Shown here one piece after another: positions 14,117 to 23,958 of a stretch of DNA of 64,000 nt. The stretch is taken from assembly GCF_023276655.1 (NCBI RefSeq), contig NZ_JALGRK010000002.1:890433-954432 (forward strand), given 5' to 3'. Within the stretch, counting starts at the first letter, position 1. Every line of letters starts with the position of its first letter. The stretch is from Olsenella intestinalis (lineage in GTDB: Bacteria; Actinomycetota; Coriobacteriia; Coriobacteriales; Atopobiaceae). Both the position numbers and the translations under genes were made by a program. The notes under the pieces were generated by a model. That model was not told the DNA's origin. It saw only the letters and a list, made by a program, of their open reading frames with translations, and did not search any database.

Positions 14117-17100
14117 CTACTCCTCCTCTTCCGCACCCTCCTGCTCGGCGCGCTCGTTCTCGACGCGGCGGCGCGAGTAGGCGGCCATGGCCACGCCGGC
14201 CGCGGCAAGGCCCGCGCCAAGCGCGCCCATGCCGGATGCGGGGTCACCCGTGTCGGGAATCCTCGAGCGGCGCGCCGCGGCGTCGTCGTCCTCGTCCTCC
14301 CCGTCGTACGAGTCACTGAGCTCATCGCCGTTGATCTCGTCGGACTCGCTGACCTCGAACTCGTCATACGGGTAGTCGAGAAGGTCGTCGTCCTCGTAGT
14401 CGGACTCCTCGACGATGTAGTCGACGTACTCGTCGCCGTCCTCGGAGTACTCCGGCCCCGGCTCCTCGTAGTCGGAGTACTCGATCGACTCCGGCTCGTA
14501 GTCGTAGGCGTCGTAGTCAATGCCCTCGTACTGGTCGGCCATGTCGATGTAGCCCTCGTCCGCCCTCTCGTCGTCCTCGGGCTCGTCGTGGGTCGAGAGC
14601 ATGTCGGCTTGCACGCCGAGAAGATCGAGGTCCGCGGCCGTGGCCACCTTCTTCATCGAGGCCGCCACGAAGTCCTGGGCCGTGGCGCTTGCCGCGACCT
14701 TGCCCGACCAGTCCTTCGGCACCACCAGCATGATGGTGTAGACCGAGGTCGCGCCCGGTGCGAGCGCGTAGTCGGGCTCGACGTCCTCGAGGGTGCCGTC
14801 GGCCTTCTTCGGGTTGTAGTTCGAGGGCACGAGCGTCGTCTTCGAGAAGGTCAGCTTCGTCACGGTGTCGGTCTTGTTGTTCTTCTTGCCGCGCCTGTGC
14901 AGACGGATCGAGCAGCCCGCCAGGTAGGTGTTGCCATCGTTTCTGATCGTGACGTTGAAGGGGCACGCGATGCCGGGGAAGACCACGTCCGTGACCGCGT
15001 TGAACCCGATGACGTTGGCGCAGCGCGTGTTCGGCATGGCCGTGAAGCGGATCTCGGCCTCGCTCTTCTTCGCGTTGGTGAGGTTGGTGCTGAGGAAGGC
15101 CATCGCGACCGACTTCTGGCTTCCGCAGACCACGAGCGTGTCCATGTCGTAGTCGACCTCGCAGAACACGAACGGGTCGGAGAACTTGCCGTTGCGCAGG
15201 CGGCATGCCATGACGTCGTGCTCCTCGACGTCCTTCTTCGCGCTGGCCTTTCCGTCCTTGTCGTAGCGGTACCCCGGCGTTCCCTCGCGGACCGCAGGAT
15301 AGAAAATGAACTCACCGTCATTGTCGACGCCAAAGGAAGTGACGTTGAAGTTGTCGGACCCAACGAGAGCGAACTTGAACCTGGGCTCGGGAACGCGATA
15401 CACCTCGCCCCCACCCGTGGGGCGCACGAGGTTCTCCAGGGTGACGTGCATGACCTTGCCCCTGACCGTGGCAAGGAAGCCCTCGTGGTTGGGCCAGCGT
15501 ACGAGCTGCGCGGGACCGAAGAAGTTGCCGAGGTCGCCCGATCCCTGCTCGATGTCGCGGTCATAGACCGCGAAGAGCTTGGGCTGGCGGGTGGTGCCGG
15601 GATAGTAGGCCTTCCCCTCCTTGTGGGCCATCGCGCCCGCCTCGTACAGGAAGTAGTAGGTGTAGATGCCCTTGAGCATGACGACGTACCAGCCCACGCC
15701 ATCGCCCTCGACGCTCTTGACGCGCGGGAAGATGGTCATCTGGTAGATGGAGTGGTCCTTGAGTTCGCTGAACACGGTCGAGTTGATCTCGTTGCTCTTC
15801 GGGAAGGTCGCGAGGCCGCCGTACTTCCAGCCCGAGTGGAAGTGCTCGTTGTAGAAGTAGAACCCGGCGCCGACCTTGACGTCACCCTCCTTCTGGCTGA
15901 GGATCTTCTTGGGATCGGCGGCCGCACGGTCGAGGTACGAGAGCATGACCCCGTCCTTGGTCTCGTCGCCGACCTTGTCGTGCATCAGGGTGATGCACGG
16001 GCAGGAGTAGTGGTGATAGAAGTCCTTGCCGGCCGTCTGCGTCGCATCGAGGACGTAGTGGTATTCCTTCTTCCCGTCAGGCCCGGTGGTCGTCCAGTGG
16101 TAGTCGCCGCTGTGGGCCTTCTGGTCCTTGACCGTGAGCGTTCGCGAGCTCTTGTCGAACTCGTACACCACATAGGTGAGCAGCTGGTTCTGAAGCAGGT
16201 ACGCAAGGTGGTTGTTGACGTCCTTGTTCTTGGCGTCGCGGTGGCCGGAGATGATGAACATGCGTATGAGCGCCTTGTCACCCTTCTCCTCGACGTTGAC
16301 GTCGAAGTCATAGTCGTCGTAGTTGATGCGCTTGTTCTTGTCGTACTTCGACTCGCCCGTGGTGATCTGCGGGGCGGTGTCGAAGACCCACACGGCGCGC
16401 TGGCTCGCGCCGCTCTCCTCGCAGACGACGCGTGCGCGGTAGGCGTAGGATATCTTCGTGCTAGGAATTACCTGACCCCCCTGCTTTGCCTCGTCGGAGA
16501 AGATGCCGACCGAGGCGATGCGGAAGACGTACTGCCTGCCGAAGATGAGGTGAACCTGCGCACGGGGATCGCCGAAGGAGTTCTTGGCCAGGACCTCGAC
16601 TGCGTTGGGGACCAGTCCCGCGTGACTCGCCGTGCGCTTGACCTTTGCCTTGACGATCGCGCCGTAGTCGTAGACGTACGTACGAGACGGACCCAGGCGC
16701 GGCGCGATGACGCCCTTGCTCGTCGCCGCCTGCGGCTCGAGCTGCGGCTCCGACTGCGCGGCAAGGCCATCCTTGGACTCGGCAGGGCTGGTGTCGGCCG
16801 TGGCCTCGGGCGAGGCGTCGGACTCCGCCGGCTTCTCCTGGGCGGCATCCGCGGCGCCCGTCTGCTGCGCGGTGCCCGATGCGGCGTCTGACGCGGCATC
16901 CGAGGTCCCTGGCGAGGCCGCCTTCCCATCCGTCTCTGCGCCAGAGCCGGTCCCCGCGGCCTCGGCACCGGTCGCGGCGACACCCGCCGCGGCACCAGCG
17001 GCGGCAGCGGCGGCAGTGGCGGGAGTATCGGTCGAAGAGCCGGACTCGGGCGCGGCGGCGTTCGCAGACGCACCCTCCCCCGTCGGGGCGCCGTCGCTCG

Positions 17101-19381
17101 GCGTCGCGTCCTTTGCGCCGGGCTCGGTCTGGCCGCCGCCGGGCGTGGCCGCATTGCCTTCGGACTCCTGAGACGCACTCTTCTCGGACTCCTGCGCTAC
17201 GTCCTTCCCGTCCGTCTGCGACGCATCCTGAGACTGCGTCTGGGACTCCGTGTCGGAACCCGTGCCCAAGTCGCCCGTGTCGCCCCCGTCGGACGCACTG
17301 GGCGCGTCATCACTGTCATAGAAGACGAACATGGTGTCGCTGGTCTCGTCGGTTCCCGTGATCTCGCACGGGACGCTCTCGATCTTCCACTGCTTCTCAT
17401 ACCCTGTCTCTTCGGTATAGGCACCGAGGTCGTACTCGAAGTCGTTGTAGTTGATCTCGAGGGCCTCGTCCTCCGCGAGGTGCTCGAAGTCCTCGTCCTG
17501 CAGCAGGTAGCCCTCGCCGCTCTCGAAGGCATCCTCGACGATGTCGAGGAAGTTCACATCCTCCTCGGCCTGGGCCGCCATCGCCTCGAACTCCGAGGCC
17601 GTCTTGTTCTTGGGCTTCCAGCTGTCGTAGAACTGCGGCTCCTTCATCTTGAGCGGCAGGTTGAACGGGATGGTGAAGAAGAGAAGCTGGATGACGACCT
17701 GGGTCTGGAACGCGAGGCCGACGACCCTGTGCGGGTTCTCGACGTAGGAGGGGCGCTTGTCCGGAAGGACAGTGAGCGCCAGGTAGATCGTGATGGTGAA
17801 GATGCCCTTGACCGAGACGGAAAGCGCGCCCTTGATGCCGACGCCGAGCGAGATACTCGGGGAGATGTCGATGGTGAGGCTGAGCGCCGAGTTGGTGTAG
17901 TCGACCTTCCACTGGTTCCAGTCGGTGAGCTTCGGCGTGGAGGCGGCAATTGCCAGGCCAATGACAGCGCTCGCGTTGAGGCCGAACTCGAAGACGAGGG
18001 GCACCGGGCCCGCAAGGAACTGCCACGCGAGGCTGAAGTCGATCGCGAGCATGATCTGGCCGGCGGCGCGGAGCCTGATCAGGTCCTTCTCCTTCTCTCC
18101 CCACTTGGCCGCGAGCGAGAGCTGCGCGCCGACGGTGGTGGAGAAGGTCCTCATGAGCTTGACGTGGGTGAACTTGCCCGTGCGCTTGTCGATGGCGTTC
18201 ATCGTGTTGAGCGCGTTGGTTCCCGCGTCCTCCCAGACCTTGTTGATCTGCTCCGAGACGGTCTTGCGCGGGTGGGACTGCCAGCCGTTGCCAACGACCT
18301 TGCCGTCCTTGGTCTTGTACCCCCACTCGGTCGTGCGCCAGGAGACGTAGGCGTAGCCGAAGGGGTCGAACCCGTAGTCGATGTTGTCGAACTCCGGCTT
18401 CCACATGGGAAGGGTCTGCCCGCCGATGAGGGGCAGGCCGCTCGGGAAGGTGATCGAGAATCCCTTGCCCTTGGAGTCGGTAAAGGGGGACAGGGAGAAG
18501 TTGCGGTCGGTGCCCGGCGCCTCGTACCCGCCACGGGCGTTCGAGATCTTCAGTGCGACCGGAGCCTTGAACTCCTTGCCGCCCTGCTCGTAGCGAAGCG
18601 AGAAGTTGTTGCCCTCGGGCAGGACCTTTCCCGCGCCCTTGAGGAGGAACTGCTCGCGAAGGTCGAGCGAGCACCTGTTCCCCGAGGGGCTTCCCGTCCC
18701 CTCGGCGATGCGCTTGTCGCCCGCGTACAGGGCGGCCTTAACCTGGCCGGAGCCCGAGAGCCCCTCGAGTTCGACGTGCACGGTGTGGGAGGCGTCGTTC
18801 TTGGCCGTCACGCAGAAGTCGTTGTTGGTATAGAGGATGTCCCAGTCGTCGAAGGTCACGCGGGAGGGATAGGCCTCCCCCTTCGTGATCGTGCGGATGG
18901 GAAGCGCGACGCCCTTCGCGCCCTCGACGGTGACGCGTCCCGTGCGGAAGATGCGGTAGCCGTCCTTGGTCACCTCGATCTCCGCCGAGAAGGTATAGCG
19001 CTCGGGCTTCTTTTTCTTGCCCTCGTCCTCGGAGAGGGGTGCGATGTCGAAGATCGCGACGCCCTTGTCGTTGGTCTTGCCCTCGACCGTCTTGCCGTTG
19101 AAGCAGCTCTTCACGAAGACGCGGGCGTCCTTGACGGGAGACTTCTTGTTGCCGGCGACGTCCATGACAGCGAAGGCGCACTCGTTGCACTTGGCGACGA
19201 CGACCGTCGCGTCGGCGGCATAGGCCTCCTTGGGGTCCATGGTGAGCACGAGACCGCCAGAGACAACCGGAAGCGCGAAGATGCTCCCGATGGCCACCTC
19301 CACAAAGGAGCGACGCGTTATCGTGCGCTCAGGCGCCCCCTCGGGGTCTGGCGTGGTGCGAGCGAGGTCCTTGCGTCCCAT
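14117..19381 (-). CDS. giant cell-wall-anchored surface protein with twin-arginine signal and acidic C-terminal stalk
   Basis: A 1,754-residue protein, apparently exported and wall-attached. The N-terminus has a Tat-like signal: ITRRSFVEVA (RR at 23-24), a hydrophobic core at 29-47 and a likely cleavage site after AYA near residue 56. Residues about 60-150 resemble a Cna-B/carboxypeptidase-regulatory-like domain (KSPVKDARVFVKS, NDKGVAIFDI). A long beta-rich region follows to about 620, then an acidic patch and a low-complexity Ser/Thr/Ala/Gln/Glu linker (about 700-860). A second large region (about 870-1600) is rich in Lys, Tyr and Asp. Residues about 1610-1705 are extremely acidic. IPDTG (1708-1712), a Gly/Ala helix and RRR form a sortase sorting signal, with an unusual 16-residue acidic tail. 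GGGAG precedes the ATG. The ligand is unknown. Confidence 0.8.
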   Translation of the reverse strand: MGRKDLARTTPDPEGAPERTITRRSFVEVAIGSIFALPVVSGGLVLTMDPKEAYAADATVVVAKCNECAFAVMDVAGNKKSPVKDARVFVKSCFNGKTVEGKTNDKGVAIFDIAPLSEDEGKKKKPERYTFSAEIEVTKDGYRIFRTGRVTVEGAKGVALPIRTITKGEAYPSRVTFDDWDILYTNNDFCVTAKNDASHTVHVELEGLSGSGQVKAALYAGDKRIAEGTGSPSGNRCSLDLREQFLLKGAGKVLPEGNNFSLRYEQGGKEFKAPVALKISNARGGYEAPGTDRNFSLSPFTDSKGKGFSITFPSGLPLIGGQTLPMWKPEFDNIDYGFDPFGYAYVSWRTTEWGYKTKDGKVVGNGWQSHPRKTVSEQINKVWEDAGTNALNTMNAIDKRTGKFTHVKLMRTFSTTVGAQLSLAAKWGEKEKDLIRLRAAGQIMLAIDFSLAWQFLAGPVPLVFEFGLNASAVIGLAIAASTPKLTDWNQWKVDYTNSALSLTIDISPSISLGVGIKGALSVSVKGIFTITIYLALTVLPDKRPSYVENPHRVVGLAFQTQVVIQLLFFTIPFNLPLKMKEPQFYDSWKPKNKTASEFEAMAAQAEEDVNFLDIVEDAFESGEGYLLQDEDFEHLAEDEALEINYNDFEYDLGAYTEETGYEKQWKIESVPCEITGTDETSDTMFVFYDSDDAPSASDGGDTGDLGTGSDTESQTQSQDASQTDGKDVAQESEKSASQESEGNAATPGGGQTEPGAKDATPSDGAPTGEGASANAAAPESGSSTDTPATAAAAAAGAAAGVAATGAEAAGTGSGAETDGKAASPGTSDAASDAASGTAQQTGAADAAQEKPAESDASPEATADTSPAESKDGLAAQSEPQLEPQAATSKGVIAPRLGPSRTYVYDYGAIVKAKVKRTASHAGLVPNAVEVLAKNSFGDPRAQVHLIFGRQYVFRIASVGIFSDEAKQGGQVIPSTKISYAYRARVVCEESGASQRAVWVFDTAPQITTGESKYDKNKRINYDDYDFDVNVEEKGDKALIRMFIISGHRDAKNKDVNNHLAYLLQNQLLTYVVYEFDKSSRTLTVKDQKAHSGDYHWTTTGPDGKKEYHYVLDATQTAGKDFYHHYSCPCITLMHDKVGDETKDGVMLSYLDRAAADPKKILSQKEGDVKVGAGFYFYNEHFHSGWKYGGLATFPKSNEINSTVFSELKDHSIYQMTIFPRVKSVEGDGVGWYVVMLKGIYTYYFLYEAGAMAHKEGKAYYPGTTRQPKLFAVYDRDIEQGSGDLGNFFGPAQLVRWPNHEGFLATVRGKVMHVTLENLVRPTGGGEVYRVPEPRFKFALVGSDNFNVTSFGVDNDGEFIFYPAVREGTPGYRYDKDGKASAKKDVEEHDVMACRLRNGKFSDPFVFCEVDYDMDTLVVCGSQKSVAMAFLSTNLTNAKKSEAEIRFTAMPNTRCANVIGFNAVTDVVFPGIACPFNVTIRNDGNTYLAGCSIRLHRRGKKNNKTDTVTKLTFSKTTLVPSNYNPKKADGTLEDVEPDYALAPGATSVYTIMLVVPKDWSGKVAASATAQDFVAASMKKVATAADLDLLGVQADMLSTHDEPEDDERADEGYIDMADQYEGIDYDAYDYEPESIEYSDYEEPGPEYSEDGDEYVDYIVEESDYEDDDLLDYPYDEFEVSESDEINGDELSDSYDGEDEDDDAAARRSRIPDTGDPASGMGALGAGLAAAGVAMAAYSRRRVENERAEQEGAEEEE

Positions 19382-19575
19382 GGGCGGCTCCCATCCTCGT
19401 CGCCACTGGCACGCGAGACGCGACAGCGGCCGCGCGCAGGTGGCAGGTACCCGTTCTTCTCATAGTACCTGCGGCGACACACCTTCCCTTTCATCCGTCC
19501 GTGCAACGGACGCATACGGCACCCCGAGCGTGACATCATTACGACCCTTCTCGCACGAGGGGCATCGCTCGATAG

Positions 19576-19606
19576 AAAAAGGGACCGACCCGCGTGGGTC
19601 GGTCCC
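19576..19606 (-). terminator. strong terminator of the opp operon
   Basis: GGGACCGACCC, a GCGT-like loop and GGGTCGGTCCC followed by TTTTTC on the minus strand, 23 bases behind oppF. It isolates opp from the surface-protein gene. Confidence 0.9.
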
Positions 19607-19628
19607 TCTCGGACGCATGGGGTGCGCG

Positions 19629-20666
<1,038 letters not shown>

Positions 20667-20669
20667 GAA

Positions 20670-21761
20670 CTACTCGCCTCCCTTGGCGCTCTTGGTTCGC
20701 GAGGTGGCAGGCGCGTTCTTCTCGATGAAGCCGGGCTCGGTCGCGAAGTGGCACTTGGTGTAGTGGCCCTCGCCGACGTAGGTGGGCTCGGGCTTCTTCT
20801 GGTGGCAGATGTCCTTCGCGTAGGGGCACCTGGGCGCGAACGAGCAGCCCTTGGGGGCGTTCACGAGCGAGGGCGGGTTGCCCTTGATCGGCGTGAGGCT
20901 CTCCTTCTTGTCCTCCACCTGCTTGGGGATGGAGCGGATGAGGCCCCAGGTGTAGGGGTGCGAGGCGCTGTAGAAGATCTCCTCGGCGGTGCCGAACTCA
21001 ACGGGGCTGCCCGCGTACATGACCATGATCTTGTCGGCCACGTCGGCGACAACGCCGAGGTCGTGGGTGATCATGATGATGGCGTTGCCGTTCTTCTCCT
21101 GCATCGACTTCATGAGCTCGATGATCTGCGCCTGGATCGTGACGTCGAGGGCCGTGGTCGGCTCGTCGGCGATCAGGATGTCAGGGTCGCAGGCGAGCGC
21201 CATGGCGATCATGACGCGCTGGCGCATGCCGCCGGAGAACTCGTGCGGGTAGTCCTTGACGCGCTGCTCGGCGTTGGGGATGCCGACCATCTTGAGCAGC
21301 TCGATGGAGCGCTCGCGCGCCTGCTCCTTGGAGTAGCCGCGGTGAAGCCTGAGGCCCTCCCCCAGCTGGCGCCCGATGGTGTAGACGGGGTTCAGCGACG
21401 TCATGGGGTCCTGGAAGATCATGGCGATGTCGTTGCCGCGGACGTGCTCCATCTCGCGCTCGCTCATGGCGAGAAGAGACTTGCCGCGGTAGCGGACGTC
21501 GCCGCCCTCGATCTTTCCCGGGGGCATGTCGATGAGGCCCATGATCGTCAGCGACGTGACCGACTTGCCCGATCCCGACTCGCCGACGACGCCGAGGGTC
21601 TCGCCGCGGTCGAGGGTGTACGAGACGCCATCGACTGCCTTGACCACGCCGTCCTGGGTGTGGAAGTACATCTTGAGGTCGTCGACCTCGAGGAGGTGCG
21701 AGCCCTCAGGAACCGGCTGGTCCTTGAGCTCGACCCAGTTGTCATTCTTCTTGCGTGCCAT
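20670..21761 (-). CDS. oppD: oligopeptide ABC transporter ATP-binding protein OppD
   Basis: The first ATPase of the peptide importer, 363 residues. Walker [10 protein letters not shown] is near residue 56, signature [14 protein letters not shown], Walker [14 protein letters not shown], and switch His ITHDLGVV. The C-terminal oligopeptide domain has [15 protein letters not shown]. Its start shares bases with the oppC stop, so the genes are translationally coupled. It powers import together with OppF, OppB and OppC. Confidence 0.93.
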   Translation of the reverse strand: MARKKNDNWVELKDQPVPEGSHLLEVDDLKMYFHTQDGVVKAVDGVSYTLDRGETLGVVGESGSGKSVTSLTIMGLIDMPPGKIEGGDVRYRGKSLLAMSEREMEHVRGNDIAMIFQDPMTSLNPVYTIGRQLGEGLRLHRGYSKEQARERSIELLKMVGIPNAEQRVKDYPHEFSGGMRQRVMIAMALACDPDILIADEPTTALDVTIQAQIIELMKSMQEKNGNAIIMITHDLGVVADVADKIMVMYAGSPVEFGTAEEIFYSASHPYTWGLIRSIPKQVEDKKESLTPIKGNPPSLVNAPKGCSFAPRCPYAKDICHQKKPEPTYVGEGHYTKCHFATEPGFIEKNAPATSRTKSAKGGE

Positions 21762-22705
21762 TATGCGTCCTTCATCTTAACGTCGAGTGCGTCGCGCAGG
21801 CCGTCACCGAGAAGCGTGAAGGCGAGCACCGTGGTGAGGATTGCGAGACCGGGCATGAGCATGAGCCAGGGCTGGGTGGCCAGGTAGGTCTGGCCGTCCT
21901 GGATCATGATGCCCCAGGAAGGATCGGGGGGAACGACGCCCATGCCGAGGTAGGAAAGGGCGCTCTCGGTCAGGATGGCGCCGCCGATGTTCATCGTCGC
22001 GTAGACGACGATCGAGGCGACCGAGTTCGGGAAGATGTGGCGGGCGACGATGCGGGCGTCGGAGGCGCCCATCGCGCGGGCCGCGTCAACGTAGTCGTTC
22101 TCCTTGACCGACAGGATCGCCGAGCGGAAGACGCGGGCGATCGAGGGCCAGCCGAGGATGCCGATCGCGATGAAGACGTTCTGGATGCCAGGGCCGATGA
22201 CGGCGAGCATCGCGATGACGAACAGGATGTACGGGAACGCCAGGAAGATGTCCGCCAGGCGCATGATGATCGTGTCCCAGATCCCGCCGTAGTAGGCGGC
22301 GAGCGCGCCCATGACCAGACCGATGATGGTCGAGATCGCGGTCGCGAGGACGCCGACGGCCAGCGAGATGCGCGCGCCGTAGATGACGCGGCAGAGCACG
22401 TCGCGGCCGAGCGTGTCGGTGCCGAAGGGGTGCTCGGGCGAGGGCGGCAGGCGCGAGTCCTGCGTCATGGTGGTGGAGTCGGCCTCGGTCGGGCTGCCCA
22501 GCGTCTGGGGCACCCAGAGGTCGGCGGTGAGGGCCACGAGGATCATGAGCACGATCCAGACGGCACCGAAGATAGCAAGCTTGTTCCTGCGCAGGCGGCT
22601 CCAAGCGTCGCCCCACAGGGTACGTGCGGGGGCAGACGTGTCGATGTCGCCGTCGGTGGTGACGGGGCTCTCCGTCACCTCGTTCTTCTCCATCTCTTCA
22701 GTCAT
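21761..22705 (-). CDS. oppC: oligopeptide ABC transporter permease OppC
   Basis: The 314-residue permease has an N-terminal cytosolic segment, a first helix around 45-65, a periplasmic loop (DSRLPPSPEHPFGTDTLGRD, typical OppC text near residue 95), and five further helices. The EAA loop is AARAMGASDARIVARHIFPN. I chose the ATG at 22705 because AGGAGG is 8 bases upstream; the open frame begins three codons earlier at a GTG inside that site. It pairs with OppB to form the channel. Confidence 0.92.
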   Translation of the reverse strand: MTEEMEKNEVTESPVTTDGDIDTSAPARTLWGDAWSRLRRNKLAIFGAVWIVLMILVALTADLWVPQTLGSPTEADSTTMTQDSRLPPSPEHPFGTDTLGRDVLCRVIYGARISLAVGVLATAISTIIGLVMGALAAYYGGIWDTIIMRLADIFLAFPYILFVIAMLAVIGPGIQNVFIAIGILGWPSIARVFRSAILSVKENDYVDAARAMGASDARIVARHIFPNSVASIVVYATMNIGGAILTESALSYLGMGVVPPDPSWGIMIQDGQTYLATQPWLMLMPGLAILTTVLAFTLLGDGLRDALDVKMKDA

Positions 22706-22717
22706 GTCGCGCACCTC

Positions 22718-23755
22718 CTATTCGCTCTTGCCCGCGCCGTACCTGATGCGGGGATCGAGGAAGGCGTAGGAGACGTCGACGATCAGGTTGATGACCATGA
22801 CGACAACGACGATGACAGTTACGGAACCGAGCACGATCGGCCAGTCGCGCTGGGTGATGGCGCGATAGGTCTCGTAGCCGACGCCGGGCCAGTTGAAGAC
22901 CGTCTCGGTCAGGATGGCGCCGGCCATCATGGCACCGAAGTCGATGCCGATGTAGGTGACGACGGGGATGAGGGCGTTCTTGAGCGCGTGGTGCCAGATG
23001 ACGTCCCTGCGCGAGAGGCCCTTGGCGCGCGCCGTGCGGATGTAGTCCTGGTTGAGGACCTCGAGCAGCTGCGAGCGCATGATGCGGGCGCAGTAGGCGG
23101 TCGAGACCGCGGCGAGCGTGCACGCCGGCAGGATGTAGTAGACCCAGTCGGCGAACTCGGCGTTGGGTCCGCCGGCGCCGGAGATCGGAAGGTACACCGA
23201 TCCGCCCGTGACGTCCTTCAGCACGATGCCGAAGAACAGCTGGAGCAGCATGCCGAACCAGAAGGCGGGCATTGCGACGAGGATGGACGTGATGAGCGTC
23301 ACGAGGATGTCCCAGAACGAGTAGCGCTTGATCGCCGAGACCATGCCGGCACCGATGCCCACGATCGCCTCGAGGATGATCGCCACGATGGCGAGCCTCA
23401 CGGTGTAGGGGTACTTCTGGAGCAGGATGTCCGCGACCGGCTGGCCGGTGCGCTGGAACGACGTGCCCAGGTCTCCGTGGAGCAGGCCGCCGACGTAGAG
23501 GCCGTAGCGCTTCCACATCGGGGTCTCGATGGTGTTGCCGGCCTCGTCATAGATCGGGTTGCCGTTGTCGTCGGTCTCGATCATGTGATACGAGGCGCGG
23601 AGGGTGATCTCGGTCTGGGGGTCGAGCTTCTTCTCGCCCGCCATCAGCTTGATCGGATCACCCGGAACGATGTTCTCCATCGCGAAGAGAATCAGCGTCA
23701 CACCCAGAAAAACGGGTATGAACTGGAGAACTCGTTTGAGAATGTACTTTCCCAT
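22718..23755 (-). CDS. oppB: oligopeptide ABC transporter permease OppB
   Basis: The 345-residue permease starts MGKYILKRVLQFIPVFLGV, the standard OppB first helix. It has the periplasmic segment before GDLGTSFQRTGQPV and the EAA loop RTARAKGLSRRDVIWHHALK. About six membrane helices are visible. I chose the ATG at 23755 because AGAGGG precedes it by 9 bases; the longer open frame has no site. A 203-base gap with a strong hairpin separates it from oppA, which may set a higher level of the binding protein. Confidence 0.92.
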   Translation of the reverse strand: MGKYILKRVLQFIPVFLGVTLILFAMENIVPGDPIKLMAGEKKLDPQTEITLRASYHMIETDDNGNPIYDEAGNTIETPMWKRYGLYVGGLLHGDLGTSFQRTGQPVADILLQKYPYTVRLAIVAIILEAIVGIGAGMVSAIKRYSFWDILVTLITSILVAMPAFWFGMLLQLFFGIVLKDVTGGSVYLPISGAGGPNAEFADWVYYILPACTLAAVSTAYCARIMRSQLLEVLNQDYIRTARAKGLSRRDVIWHHALKNALIPVVTYIGIDFGAMMAGAILTETVFNWPGVGYETYRAITQRDWPIVLGSVTVIVVVVMVINLIVDVSYAFLDPRIRYGAGKSE

Positions 23756-23890
23756 ACTAGGAATCCCTCTGATAGCCCAACAGTTGCCACATTCGCCACA
23801 TACGTAGCGACATATGTTCCTTATTATAGCGCCGGCCACGTCCCTACACGTAAATAGTGAGAAGAGCTTGGCCTGGCTCCTAAACAGCAG

Positions 23891-23916
23891 GTGGGGCACC
23901 ACATTGGGTGCCCCAC
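23891..23916 (-). terminator. strong hairpin between oppA and oppB
   Basis: GTGGGGCACC, a 6-base loop and GGTGCCCCAC form a perfect 10-bp stem 43 bases behind the oppA stop, without a T-run. This fits an mRNA 3'-end stabiliser or partial terminator that makes oppA RNA more abundant than the permease and ATPase RNA. Confidence 0.65.
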
Positions 23917-23958
23917 TCAGCACGTGCTGTCTAGGCTGCGCGATGCCAGCTTCGAGCG

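Noticed and set aside
14588-16891. Long plus-strand frame across the surface-protein gene
   Set aside because: Composition (V, L, D, R rich) follows from complementing Asp/Tyr-rich codons; no start signal and no family text.
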